This document shows positions 25,169 through 35,651 of a stretch of 64,000 bases of DNA, in pieces. Source of the DNA: Blasia pusilla. Lineage: Eukaryota > Marchantiophyta > Marchantiopsida > Blasiales. Numbering within the stretch: position 1 is the first letter of the stretch; each line of letters opens with the position of its first letter. The notes beneath the pieces were generated by a model. It saw only the letters and a program-made list of their open reading frames with translations, did not search any database and was not told the origin of the DNA. The translations under genes were made by a program, and so were the position numbers. The stretch lies in assembly GCA_050084515.1 (NCBI GenBank), contig CM114271.1, positions 13,206,001 through 13,270,000 on the forward strand, written 5' to 3'.

Positions 25169-25935
25169 TGTAATGCCCACGTTTATGAAATTTTGAGAGA
25201 AAGATCAATTTTTGTACAGAAGTCTTCGTTTAGCAAGGACTAAAGACTCAATACGGGAAGTAAAGAGTCTTACTTTATTGAAATTGTGTGAAAACCTTGA
25301 TTGAAAAAACTTTGATGAGAGGACATGAGATGTTAGAAGATCAGGGACTGTCTTGGAAGAGTGAGAATTGTGTAAAAGAAGGAAAAGATAGGGAAAGAAG
25401 TTAGAAGAGGAAGCGCAGGTGCTTCGCAAGAAAGACCGCAGTAAGAACAATGTAAAAGACTGTCAATGAAGACTGGGAAAAGCTTATTTGTAAAGAAGAA
25501 TGAAGGTAGTGTTTGTGCAAAGACTGGGTACAAAGAACGAAGAGCAAAGACTAAGAACTCAAAGAAGGAAGAGGAAGAGGTCAAAGAGTCTTCACAAAAG
25601 TGGGAAGGTGTATTAAGGATAGGAATAGAAAGATAGGAAAATGCTTTGAAGGCAGCGGATTGAAAGAAAGTATAAAGGAGGACTCTTTGCAATGACAGAA
25701 GGATAAGAGTCTTTGTGCAAAGATAGGATAGCAAAAGATAAAGACTAAAAAGATTGCGAAGAGCACGAAGACTGTGAAGACTTAATCATCGCGGTGGTTT
25801 TGAAAGCCGGAAATGGAGCGGCACAGAAGTTTAAAGGGAGCGGAAATGGAATGCCAAGACAACCAACCGTCTTGGGAAGATGGAGGGTTGGAGAATCTGA
25901 ATGGAGTAGGTTAGGATTACAGTTAGGATTCTAGA
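25169..25935 (+). repeat. Solo or truncated LTR of the element E family
   Basis: It begins TGTAATGCCCACGTTT and its reverse complement aligns with the 5' LTR of element E (58,020-59,136, starting TGTAGTGCCCACGTTT) through the AAGACT-rich body to the block GGAGGGTTGGAGAAT near 25,885. No matching internal region follows. It interrupts the chromovirus integrase. Confidence 0.75.
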
Positions 25936-25964
25936 TTCACTAGAACAAATTGCATATTATATGA

Positions 25965-26640
25965 CTCTAATAGATGATTATGTTGAGTCATTGTTCACGA
26001 TAAATAACTCACGATGACTCATAACCATTAGAGTCATATAAACCAAGTCATATATAGGATATGACTCTCACTACCATATTGGGTAATGACTTAAGTCATT
26101 AGCTACTCAATCATTGATATATGACTAAGATGTCACGTGTGACAGACATGTCGGAGTGCCATGTTGGCGTATGACATGGCTAGAAGAAATGACATGGCAA
26201 AGTGAGAATCAAATGAAAAATTTCCACTTGTCGTACATGGGATCGCTAGATTGATTAGGCTCAATGAGACAATGACATGTGTAATGATATGAACAAATGA
26301 GTGAGTGACACGTGGTTGAAATGACTAAGTCATATGTCTTGATTGAGTCATACATACCAACCGCGTTATTTCTTATGACTATATGAGTCATTAAATATGA
26401 CTAGATTGGTTCTCAATTACGATTATTTTGGTCATCTTATGTGTGGTATAATGGTATTTCATAACTAAGTGAGACATTTTATTGATGGTTTGAGTCATTT
26501 ATCTCATGTCATTCATGACTGTACAAGTCATATTTCCTTACTATTTGAGTCATTGGGATGGTTTGAGTCATTTATCTCATGCTTTACATGACTCTACAAG
26601 TCATCTTTCCTAACCATTTGAGTCATAACGTTGACTGTAT
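25965..26640. repeat. ATGACT / AGTCAT half-site cluster with a 73-bp tandem duplication
   Basis: By eye about 23 copies of ATGACT or AGTCAT occur in roughly 670 bp, several as facing pairs (ATGACTTAAGTCAT, ATGACTAAGTCAT). Two units of about 73 bp, both starting GATGGTTTGAGTCATTTATC, lie head to tail at about 26,485 and 26,557. TGACTCA is the classical bZIP core, but no promoter or gene is linked to the cluster here. Confidence 0.75.
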
Positions 26641-27769
26641 GAGTTATTATCATGACTACATTAGTCCTATTTTAACCACTAAATGATATTTTAGCCGTCT
26701 GAGCTATTTGGCATAATGTATTAGTCATTCACACAACACTATCAGCTGTGGTTTATTACTAGATCATGTATTGTTCACAGATTGCCATTGCTCCTCCTAG
26801 CGATTGTTAAATTAGAGGAGTTACTTTGGTAAGTAAGTGGTGGTCATCTAAGTAACATAATCCTCTTAATATAATTAGAGACTCTCTTAGATCAAGCAAG
26901 AAGTAATGTGTGAGCATGAATAGCATAGACAATGGTGAGGATAGACAAAATCTGAATCTGAAGATCTAGAAGAGGGACATATATCAAGCAAGTAATTCTA
27001 GGGTACATCCCAATTACAATGAATGCTGAAAACTATAGATAATCACAATCAAACCATTCTCTAATTGATGAAACCCAAAAATAGATGATTCATTGTATGT
27101 AAGAATCAAAGTATTTACATCTCAGCAAGTTGCAAAAAGGAACCAAGAGCATATGGAAACCAAACTACAAACAAATGCTCTGATGGAATCATTGTGAAAG
27201 TTTAAAAATTTATGAAAACCACCAAATCCAAAGATCCTAATGAACTAGTTTCTTAAGATTCAACTCCGGCTAGACGATTGAAGTTCCAACTACATCTCCA
27301 AGTGTTAGTTGAGCAAGTTTGTCCATTGTATTGGGCTCCCATAGTTGGTAATCTGGTTGAGAAGTATCATTAAGGTCTACTCAAACTAATCCAGGACCTA
27401 TATCCTTCCCGTGGAACTTATCTCGCCCACTCAAGCCCGAAACTGCTCCATGATCCAAAATATTCCGGCTAAGTTTTGGATGTGTGAGGTGTACTTCATC
27501 TCCCAAATGGAGCTACGCTCATACCAAATCAAAACATAAAGTTAATGGTGAATATAACAACGTCATCACAATTGATAAATTAGTATACTCTCAATCATTA
27601 CCTTGGTGAAGGTCCATCCATCTATTGGTAAAGTCCTTGAAAAGTTGACAAGCCCCACCTGGTTGGGTACCAGAATTAAGAATAAAAACACAAGAACTCA
27701 TCCATTTGTGTCACAAATCTACGAAAACACACATGAAATGTCAAGGCAAAAAGTGAAAGCCTGATTATT
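26641..27769. other. No confident gene
   Basis: AT-rich sequence without long frames. It lies on the 3' side of the minus-strand transposase-like remnant and may hold its UTR. Confidence 0.4.
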
Positions 27770-29870
27770 TTACCCTCTGTTTCTTGTTGTTTTGTACTTT
27801 CGGGCCACATTCTAACTCACTACCTATACTTGCAATCATCTTGGTGGTTGCCTTCATCTTCTTCTTGATCTTTGGTGAAGCTTGTATGTCCACTATTGCT
27901 TCACCTATAGAACATTAAACTTCAAAAATATTAATGTATGGAACATTATTATCACCTGCAAAAATTCTCACTTTCACCACTCATAAACACGGAATTTTAT
28001 TGAATTGGTTGTTGTTGTCATACATGCAGTTTGCTCCCATGCTTGACATGTATTTCAACATTCCTAGATCTCAACGAGTGCAAATATAATAATGAAAACA
28101 TGGACTAGAAAGAAAATAGAGTTGAGATATGCACCCTGGGATATTGTAGTAGTCACAAATTTAGCTTTTTCAGTACTGTTTATAAGGTGAGTATGATCAA
28201 TCTTCTCTTACATGCACAAGAGCAACAGAAAAATGCCAATAAATTTTGGTATGGTCTTAGCTAGTGAGATGAGTGAGTAATCACTCGCCATATCCAACTT
28301 GAAATTTTTCATTGCTGAAATATGGAATAGAGGTACGGAGAAATTGGAAAATGTAGGTACAAAATATGATATATGCTTAAGTGTTACCTTTGATCATTAC
28401 ACTTAAAGAGCTCTTGTTCAACACGTGGCTCACCGGATCAGCACTATGGACTTTCTCAGTTCTTGTGGAATTTTAGATATATATACATTCCAGATCATTG
28501 TATAGTTATGGTACATCTACATTAAAAATTTCCAGACATCTTGCAATCTCCGAATTTAAGTGATTAAACCTACAAGAAGATATGTCAAAGATTTTCACCT
28601 ATCAAAGTAGTCATATCTTCAAATCCAACATTCATGTGAGGCTTTGTCCTCCTTTTCTTAGGGGACTTTTTAGCCTCGGCAAGGTTCTCAACATTTTCTA
28701 TAAGCTCATGCGATTCTTAATGACGCCCACACAAGCCATACATAGAAGCAATTACATCATGATGTGGAAATGAGAAAAACTGATCAGAATTTAGAGTGCC
28801 TTAATGAAACCTAACTGGACTTATATGAGAAAAAGAAATTACTTTTTTCAGGGTTGGTGGCTTGTCTTCAAGTCCATGATCAATTGACACATTGGACGTT
28901 GTTTCTTTTCCACTTTGAGCTAATTTTGAGACCATGCGCAAAAGTACACTCAACTTCTCTTCAAGAAGTTGGTGACTTGCCTAAAAATCATTTCATTTAT
29001 TTTGTTGCTCCCTTTGGCCATTTTCAATTTGGGATCTCATATCATGTAGACCTTCATCCAATTTGGTCTCCACCTCATTCATGTGGGAAGTGAGATCTGA
29101 TTCGACTCCCTCTCAAGCATAACAGATAGATAATACAAGTTGTCCATGATTTCTATGACAAATTTCCATCATTTTCCTTTCTATCCATGGCATCATCACC
29201 AACCAATTTTGAAAACTTCTATGTAAGTTACCCGTGAAGCCCACTAAAATTTGTACTTGTGGGGTGTGATGATGGAACCTCTTCTCTTGCTGTTCCATGA
29301 GCAGAAATATCTCTTTTTGGAACCCCCTGAAACACATCCCACGTTGTAGGTGTCATTATGCAAACATTTGAAATCAGAAACAACTACAGGTTTAGTATAT
29401 AAGCTTATGGGAATTCCTAAATTGATAGAGTAGATACCAAAACAACACCCAAAAATTTGAAGCTATATTTTTACAAGTGAAAGTCAAAGCTCGTGTTAAG
29501 GGCTTATTGAGAAACCGTCTAAGCCTGATCAGCCGTTGTAGTTCAAAGTCTGAACATGTGATCAAGGTTTCATCATTTGCTCAGCCTTAAATTTCCCTGA
29601 TTTTGACATCCAATAGTCGACCATTCGTTCCCGCTCCACGACCGTTGCTTCAAGGTGGCAAGGGACTTCTCTATGGCTTGCATTCTTGAGCCAATAGGTC
29701 TTTAAAGTTGACCTCTCAATTTTTAAGAGTTGGGCAATTTTCTTTCTTAAAAACTCAAGATCCAAAACAAGTGCACCAACATAGATATAGGATTCATTTA
29801 TATAGTTGGTAACCATTGCCATACTCACATGGTTATGTCTACTTATCTCGATACATGACAAATTGAGCTA
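27770..29870 (-). pseudogene. En/Spm-like (Transposase_24-type) coiled-coil gene remnant
   Basis: Coherent minus-strand blocks occur in order. At 29,562-29,861 a helical domain contains LLKIERSTLKTYWLKNAS and ends MVDYWMSKSGKFKAEQM, resembling the region that precedes the coiled coil in plant Ptta/En/Spm-type transposase proteins. SHMNEVETKLDEGLHD lies near 29,060-29,090, then KLSVLLRMVSKLAQSGKET (28,900-28,960), a basic NLS-like KKSPKKRRTKP (28,640-28,680) and a Lys-rich tail (PKIKKKMKATTKM) at 27,780-27,910 ending in a stop. Stops and spacers between blocks may be introns or decay. The family call rests on resemblance alone. Confidence 0.4.
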
Positions 29871-30157
29871 ACACATGGCTGTACTTTGAGATCACTCAAC
29901 CAAGGCTCATAAACATGAACCTTGGTTTTAGAACACCTGTTTGGCATTAATTAGCAAGGAGGTTACAAATTGAGATCCGTGCGTTGATTTACTTCATTTG
30001 TCCATACATCACGCTTGGATCTAATTGCCCTACCCCCTGCATAAGTAGTAAAAATGGGACAATGTGGAAATCTGAGCAAATAAAATCACAAAATAAGCAA
30101 AACTTCAAGTGCACTTTAGCCAAGTGGGATCCCCAAACAATACAATTGACTGGAAAG

Positions 30158-30168
30158 TGTGAGAGAGA

Positions 30169-30259
<91 letters not shown>
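30158..30259. repeat. (GA)n microsatellite at the 3' end of LINE copy 2
   Basis: A nearly pure GA run directly abuts the first aligned base of LINE copy 2 (about 30,262). On the LINE coding strand it reads (TC)n, in the position of a 3' tail. Confidence 0.97.
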
Positions 30260-30261
<2 letters not shown>

Positions 30262-30413
30262 TAAACTCATTAAGTAGTGCTTGTCGTAGCCTTGCTACCA
30301 TAGACCCCGGGCCCTGGTTGGACGGTGCTTGAGACTGGGATGGGTGTAGAGAGAGAAGCAAGTGAAGAAGGTACCATATGAGAGGAGGGAGACACTCTCA
30401 TATAGTGTGAGTG

Positions 30414-30866
30414 CTAACCAAACAACGTGTTTGTGCGGAGCTTCCAAGTGTCAACCAAGAAACTCTTCACCACACAATCTACTTTACCTGATTGGGATCC
30501 CCAATAGACATTACTTACCAGTGAAGCAGCTTTGGGCAATGAATCAAGGCTATTGAATGTGTTGAAAAATTTTGGTGCTACCAGCTTAGCAATATCAGCA
30601 TATGCTCTTGCTCTGTGTGTTGTGAATTTTGCGCAGGAGACCAAGTAATGACTAGAGGTTTCGTCCCCATCGTCACACAAGGCGCAAGAGTTTAGTTGTG
30701 TTCCCATCCTGCTTTTCTTATGGTTCAAGTGGATTGCCCCCATCCTGAACTTGAACTTGAGCCGGGTTCCCAAGAAAGGGGTTCCCCGCAAACAGTTCTT
30801 CAGTTTTGCCTTCTCGGGATATACCATCAAGAGAGAGAGGTCAAACATTTTCATGGCTTCCTCCAT
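30414..30866 (-). pseudogene. LINE copy 2: C-terminal Cys/His domain
   Basis: The 150-codon frame contains NSCALCDDGDETSSHYLVSC and ends KLRTNTLFG, like copy 1. It is open for longer than in copy 1. Confidence 0.8.
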
Positions 30867-31472
30867 GCTGTTCTACTGTGAGCGTTTGCCCACTACTTTG
30901 GTTATCCACGAATGCTTTCTCATCTTGCTCCCACAGTTTAGGCCTTGCTAGGAGCTTGGAAGCTTGCACAATCTCTTGAACCTTTTTCGTCCAAGATTTG
31001 GCCTGCTTTACGGGTCTTTTTTGGGTCCAGGTTTTCCCCATCATCTCTTTAGGATAGCGATGGGAGTCTATTGTCTCCAGATCCTCCGCCATTTTAACTT
31101 GGCAATATCACGTCTATCCTCCAAGTGTTTCAAACCTAGTTCTGATCTCACACCAACTCGGGCTGTTCGTGATGAGGTTGACATCATACCCCGAAACGCC
31201 TTCAGCTGTATAGCTTCAAGCCTCTCCCTTGGTTTGGTGTTGGCATCCCACACTGCTGCCCCGTATTCCAGCGAGGGACAAATGGTATGCAAAATGACAG
31301 AGCGCTTTACTTCTTATGTGATATCCCGGCAGTGTAGGAATCTAGACAGATCGTTCACCTTCTTGTGGCCTTTCTCAGTAGTCTTCTTGATGTGTGCATC
31401 CCATATGAAATATTCCGAGAATTCTATGCCCAGATAGGTGTATGTAGCCATACGGGGGATCTCTTGTTTGCC

Positions 31473-32184
31473 CTAGTACCACTGTTGGTCTTGGTCCTCC
31501 TCCTTGCCATTGAAAATCATCACACCGCACTTCAATACATTTGCCTTCATTTCCCACATGTCACACCAGATTTTGGTCAGGGAGATCATCTCTTGGAGTT
31601 TCTCTCCTATTTCCTCGAGGCCACCAAAGTCATCAGCAAACATTAGGGCAACAACAAAGTTGTTGTCTACCCATAGTCCACTATCCTCCATTTCTTCCAA
31701 TAGGAAATTCACGAAAATGTTGAAGAGAGTGGGGGAGAGCGGGCATCCTTGACCCATTCCTTGCTTGATGTCGAATGTCCCACTCTTTTGGCCATTCACC
31801 AGAACTCTACTCCTTGTGTTCTGGTACATCTTCTCCACCACCCTCCATATTTTCCCTCTCAGCCCCGCCTTCCACAAGCTATAAGATAGCCCGTCACGCC
31901 ATACAGTGTCATATGCCTTCTTGAGGTCCAAGAAGAAGCAATAGGTGGATTTCCCCTCTTTCTTCCTACCCTAGATAATTTGACTAAAGGTGAAGATGTG
32001 ATCCATGCATCCTCGGGCTTGCCTGGCCCTCCTTGATGACAGAATTCTCCTCCAAGTACACAGAGATCCTATTGTTGAGTATACGGCAAAGGAGCTTCCC
32101 GACTACACTCAACAATGTAATACCCCTGTAGTTTCTAGGGTCTTCTCGCTCACCCTTCTTGAAGAGGTTCACGATGATTCCCAC
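31473..32184 (-). pseudogene. LINE copy 2: reverse transcriptase
   Basis: The frame at 31,473-31,931 contains LKKAYDTVWRDGL, GMGQGCPLSPTLFNIFV and an intact catalytic box in ALMFADDFGG. Upstream 31,984-32,184 holds IIVNLFKKGEREDPRNYRG, the RT start, in another frame, with a stop in the block between. Confidence 0.85.
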
Positions 32185-32288
32185 CCGCCATCTTTGTGGG
32201 ATGACTTTTGCCTACTAGATCAGATTGAAGAGACTCACTAGAGAACGAGCCATAGCAGCATCACCATACTTCAACATCTCATTCACAA

Positions 32289-32764
32289 TGTCACGTCCTT
32301 TAGAATAGATCGGTGAGATCTAGTAGAGCGTCTTCAAGAGTAGTGGAGGACAGGCCTAGGAGGTCAAGGATGACCTACTGAGGCCTCGGGAAACCTAAGA
32401 GAGCAGGTTTCCCCTTCGTTTTGGCTCATTTGGAGCCATATTGAGGAACTTACTATTTTAGGTAAGTACCATTTTGAGTATATGATCACCTTTCTATTTT
32501 TGTTAAGTGGCCCTTGACCTCCTACATCAGGTCAAGAGCCGAAGAGGTGACTTGGGAGAATAGGTTACCATGGAGAGAGCTTGAGAGCTCATTCTCTCTT
32601 TGTTGAACCTCTTGGCATGAGGCGGCGGAGCTATGGTCCCTTGCCTTGTGAGTGTAACCCAAGCCTTTCATTAGGGGAGTGGGTTTGGTTTGACATGAGA
32701 GATAGTGCACACCTTTGAGAGCTATGGTGTGAGATTATGTAGAGAGAGATTGGATCGTACTTTA
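32289..32764 (+). repeat. 5' LTR of copy B (part shared with the 3' LTR)
   Basis: It is almost identical to 41,998-42,512 apart from single changes and a gap of about 37-40 bp near 32,575 that removes the TATATA segment present in the 3' LTR at 42,304-42,312. Similarity ends at ACTTTA. Past that point B and A share the leader, so the true LTR may extend further than the truncated 3' copy shows. Confidence 0.8.
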
Positions 32765-33960
32765 CAAAGAGAGAATGAGAGAATGAGAGAATGAGAGAAT
32801 GCGAGAATGAGAGAGTGAGATAGTGAGAGAGCTTCATGGGGGAGCTCGCTGGTCACTCGCTGTTTTTGCAGGTTGGGGACCGTGTTCCCCGTTCAACGGC
32901 TCATGGGAGTGCTCATCGGAGCAAGGGTTGCTTGGATTGTTCCTTGCATTAATTTGCCGATTTTTCGTGTGGAAGAGTGGCGCGCGGAAGCGCTACCCAA
33001 TTTCTAATAGGGATTGAGTATGGGGGCGGGTTGCCCCATGTCGGTGCTTTTGGGAGCACCATGTCGCTTGCTGATTTGCATTTTTACAGGTTTTACATTT
33101 TTGTTGGGAGGAATCAGCGCGGAAGCTTTGCCGAATGTTGGGTAGAAGAAAGAGACATTGGGCTTTACGACAGTCCCCGTCAGTGTTTACTGGAATCTCC
33201 GATTTCAAATTTTTTTATGTTGGCGTAGATCGTGAAGCTGTACATGCTGTGCAACAAACAATGTGCAATTTGGAGTTGCGAGCAAAACGTTATGGTCAAT
33301 CTTGCAAAACTGCCATTGCTAGGCGATTTTTAAGGTTAAATTGTGCAAACCCTAAACCAGCCGCCATACCGGCGGCGGCCGTCACCGACATAGTCACCGT
33401 CAACCATCAACGGTCAACCGTCACCAACGACGGTCAACCATCACCATCACCGTTCGTCCGTCACCATCAACGGTCAATCGTCACCGTCAATGGTCCACCG
33501 TACGTTGTCCACCCTTGGTTGCCATTGCCGCCGCTGCGGAGTGGAGGGTCTTCCACAACGTTCGTTGATTCTCGGACTTGCGTCGCCATCACGTCATCAA
33601 CCTGTAATGGCATATGACCTCCTGTTATAGTGTTTGAGCTTTGATTTCCTGCTGCTATGTTGTGATTGGTAGCCGCTCAACGACGATCATGTGCCATGCC
33701 GTGACGCCCGTAGCCGCAACGCGTCGCCGATTGCCACACCGTGCCACTCATGGCCACACCACATCGTCTTGATCACAGAGCCGCTCCAGCATTGTGGAGC
33801 AGAGTGTGGGTTTATTGTTGATTGAGGAGGGTATGGGGCTAAATGCCGCATCCCATCATCGAGGGCCGTGCCGTTCGTAGCCGTTCCGTGCCGTCTGCAA
33901 CGCCGCACCGTTTCGCTGGAACTGCACCGTCTATCGAGGAGTTTTGAGTAACGTCAGTAT
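32765..33960 (+). other. 5' leader of copy B, with tandem repeats
   Basis: Non-coding in all frames for any length. It holds GAGAATGA minirepeats (32,768-32,830), two degenerate copies of a block around GCGCGGAAGC (32,985 and 33,118) and a run of 18-20-bp units based on GGTCAACCGTCACC at 33,380-33,500. The same repeats exist in inverted orientation in copy A, so they are ancestral to the family. Confidence 0.65.
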
Positions 33961-33963
33961 GAC

Positions 33964-34161
33964 TTGCTGATTGGAGGAGTTGTCTCCACGACCGAGTTGG
34001 GGTCGAGATTCGTAGTTGTTGAGGAGCGACATCGACATGTGTTCAAGTTACCCATTCTGGTCCTTTACCCTGCACGTGTGAGGGATTCTGGGATTCGGGT
34101 AGTTTATTTGAGGATATTGGGTGTGTGGATGCTGAGAGCATCATTTATGTATGTGATTTAG
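33964..34161 (+). pseudogene. Short conserved ORF upstream of gag (copy B)
   Basis: A 65-codon frame with LIGGVVSTTELG, VVEERHRHVFKLPILVLYP and RILGVWMLRASFMYV, matching copy A 3,663-3,890 at most positions. In A the frame extends ten codons further upstream to an ATG; in B that part carries a stop. It may be a leader peptide or the detached Gag N-terminus. Confidence 0.45.
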
Positions 34162-34364
34162 GGGACATAGACCTGTATGGGATGTCCAGAGTTGAGGGTA
34201 GGTTGTCGATGAGATGATAGCCTGGTCAATTTGCCGCACCACGCCGCTTATTGCCGCACATTACATGTCTCGGGGAAGGAGAGTGTAGATCGAGTGCCGC
34301 ATGTTTGGGATGAGTGATTGAGGGATTACTCGCGAGGCAAGAGTGATCGGGTGAGAAAGGCACG

Positions 34365-35651
34365 AGGGTCATCACGGCGTCCGTTCGGGACTTTGAGAGG
34401 CGAGGTGGTAAACCTGAGAGTAGCTCTAGAGGTTTTACGCGGAGTGGCGTGAGGTTCCGAGGGTCTTCACTTCAGGGACTACCTCGACCTCCTTCTGTGT
34501 CATCGTCAGACAAGGGGGAGGGTGTAGAGGAATTTGTGAGCACATCTCCACACATTGTGAGTGGTCCTACCAGTTAGGCGTACGAGATGGACGATTGGGG
34601 TAGAGGACCGCATAGGTTTTCAGGTGGAGTAGGTACGATTGAGTTGCACGATTTCATAGCAGAGTTTAGGAGTTGGTGCGACTCCCAGCGGGCCAGGAAC
34701 TCTAGAGAGTTCAACCTGTTTACAGCATGGAACGATATGTTCCAGCATTTAGAGGGGGCATCCATGGACGATTACCATGAGTTTTCCCACATATATGCCC
34801 AGGAGATTGAGGCATGGCAACTCTACTACGACCCACACTATATGTCATGGACGGAGCCATTCCCAGATGAGGAGGAGGAGTCAGGAGAGGCTACTTCCTC
34901 TTCCACTAGTGATGTTTTAGGAGGGGTCACTCGCACTGGAGGAGTTGCACCGTCTAGTCGGGTTCGTCCCAGGTTCAACCTCGTGGTTGAGTTCTTTGCT
35001 GAGTTGAGGGCAAGCTAGCAAGGGGTATAGACGGAAAAGTTGCGGAGCATCCACAACTTCCAAAGGCGCCCGTGTGAGAGTTTACGTGAGGCTTACACTC
35101 GCTTGCGTCGGTTGATCAACGTCACTCAGGGGGTGATAGAGGCTCAGGCTATCCACTCATGGTACGCGATGCTGGACCAGACCCTACGGCCATGGGTGCA
35201 GGAGGGGGTACTTCTTATGATCACCTCCCCAACGTTGAGAGATGTTTTTAGGACCGCCGAGAACATTGAGCGCAACATGGCGGAGGAGAGCGTAGCCACC
35301 AGGGATTATGGGCGAGAGCAGTCGCGATTGGCTACACCACCTATGCAGCAACGTGGACTCCAAGATAGGTCAACTGTGGCACCACGAGCTCAGGGAGGAT
35401 ACCGGGAGCCCGTCGCACAGAGACTTGCGCCTTCATATGCGGCTCAACAGCAGCCGCCTACTATTACTTGTTGGTCATATGGTGGAGCCCATCATCAGCG
35501 CCATTGCACTCGTGAGGGTCATGGACGTATGCCTGAGCATGGAGGAGGAGATGGTGCTGCACCAAGAGGTTATCAGTGTGACTATTGTCAAAGGTATGGT
35601 CATACACGGGCCAGGTGTTTCAGTTTACATCCTGAGTTACGTTTGGACTGA
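34365..35651 (+). pseudogene. gag: Gag of copy B
   Basis: One frame runs from about 34,365 to a stop at 35,651, interrupted by TAG at 34,576 (Cys in copy A) and two TAG near 35,016-35,033. The capsid-like part has GTIELHDFIAEFRSWCDSQ, the middle part SLREAYTRLRRLINV and MITSPTLRDVFRTAENIE. Two zinc knuckles follow near 35,465 and 35,577. The first has lost its second Cys (CWSYGGAHHQRHC); the second is perfect (CDYCQRYGHTRARC, Cx2Cx4Hx4C). The protein forms the particle and binds element RNA. The following pol frame starts in another phase, which may reflect a programmed frameshift or decay. Confidence 0.85.

Larger units (their letters stand above)
30260..32288 (-). mobile_element. LINE copy 2, 3' half (interrupted by copy B)
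   Basis: It aligns with copy 1 from its 3' end (16,405) to about 18,450. On the minus strand it holds the C-terminal Cys/His domain (30,414-30,866), thumb regions and RT. Alignment stops at 32,288, where copy B starts, and resumes at 42,625, so a single LINE was split. Confidence 0.92.

Noticed and set aside
25205-25766. Phe/Ser/Leu-rich minus-strand frames, also plus-strand 58,525-59,151
   Set aside because: They lie in the LTR of the E family, whose biased AAGACT composition keeps frames open. No domain and no conservation of the product between copies.
32823-33228. Coding frames in the copy B leader
   Set aside because: The products are not conserved in copy A although the nucleotide sequence is similar, so the region is treated as leader.
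34574-34765. Minus-strand frame opposite gag of copy B (and its counterpart at 3,060-3,389 in copy A)
   Set aside because: Shadow of the gag frame. The plus-strand gag has domain structure and zinc knuckles; the antisense product has none.
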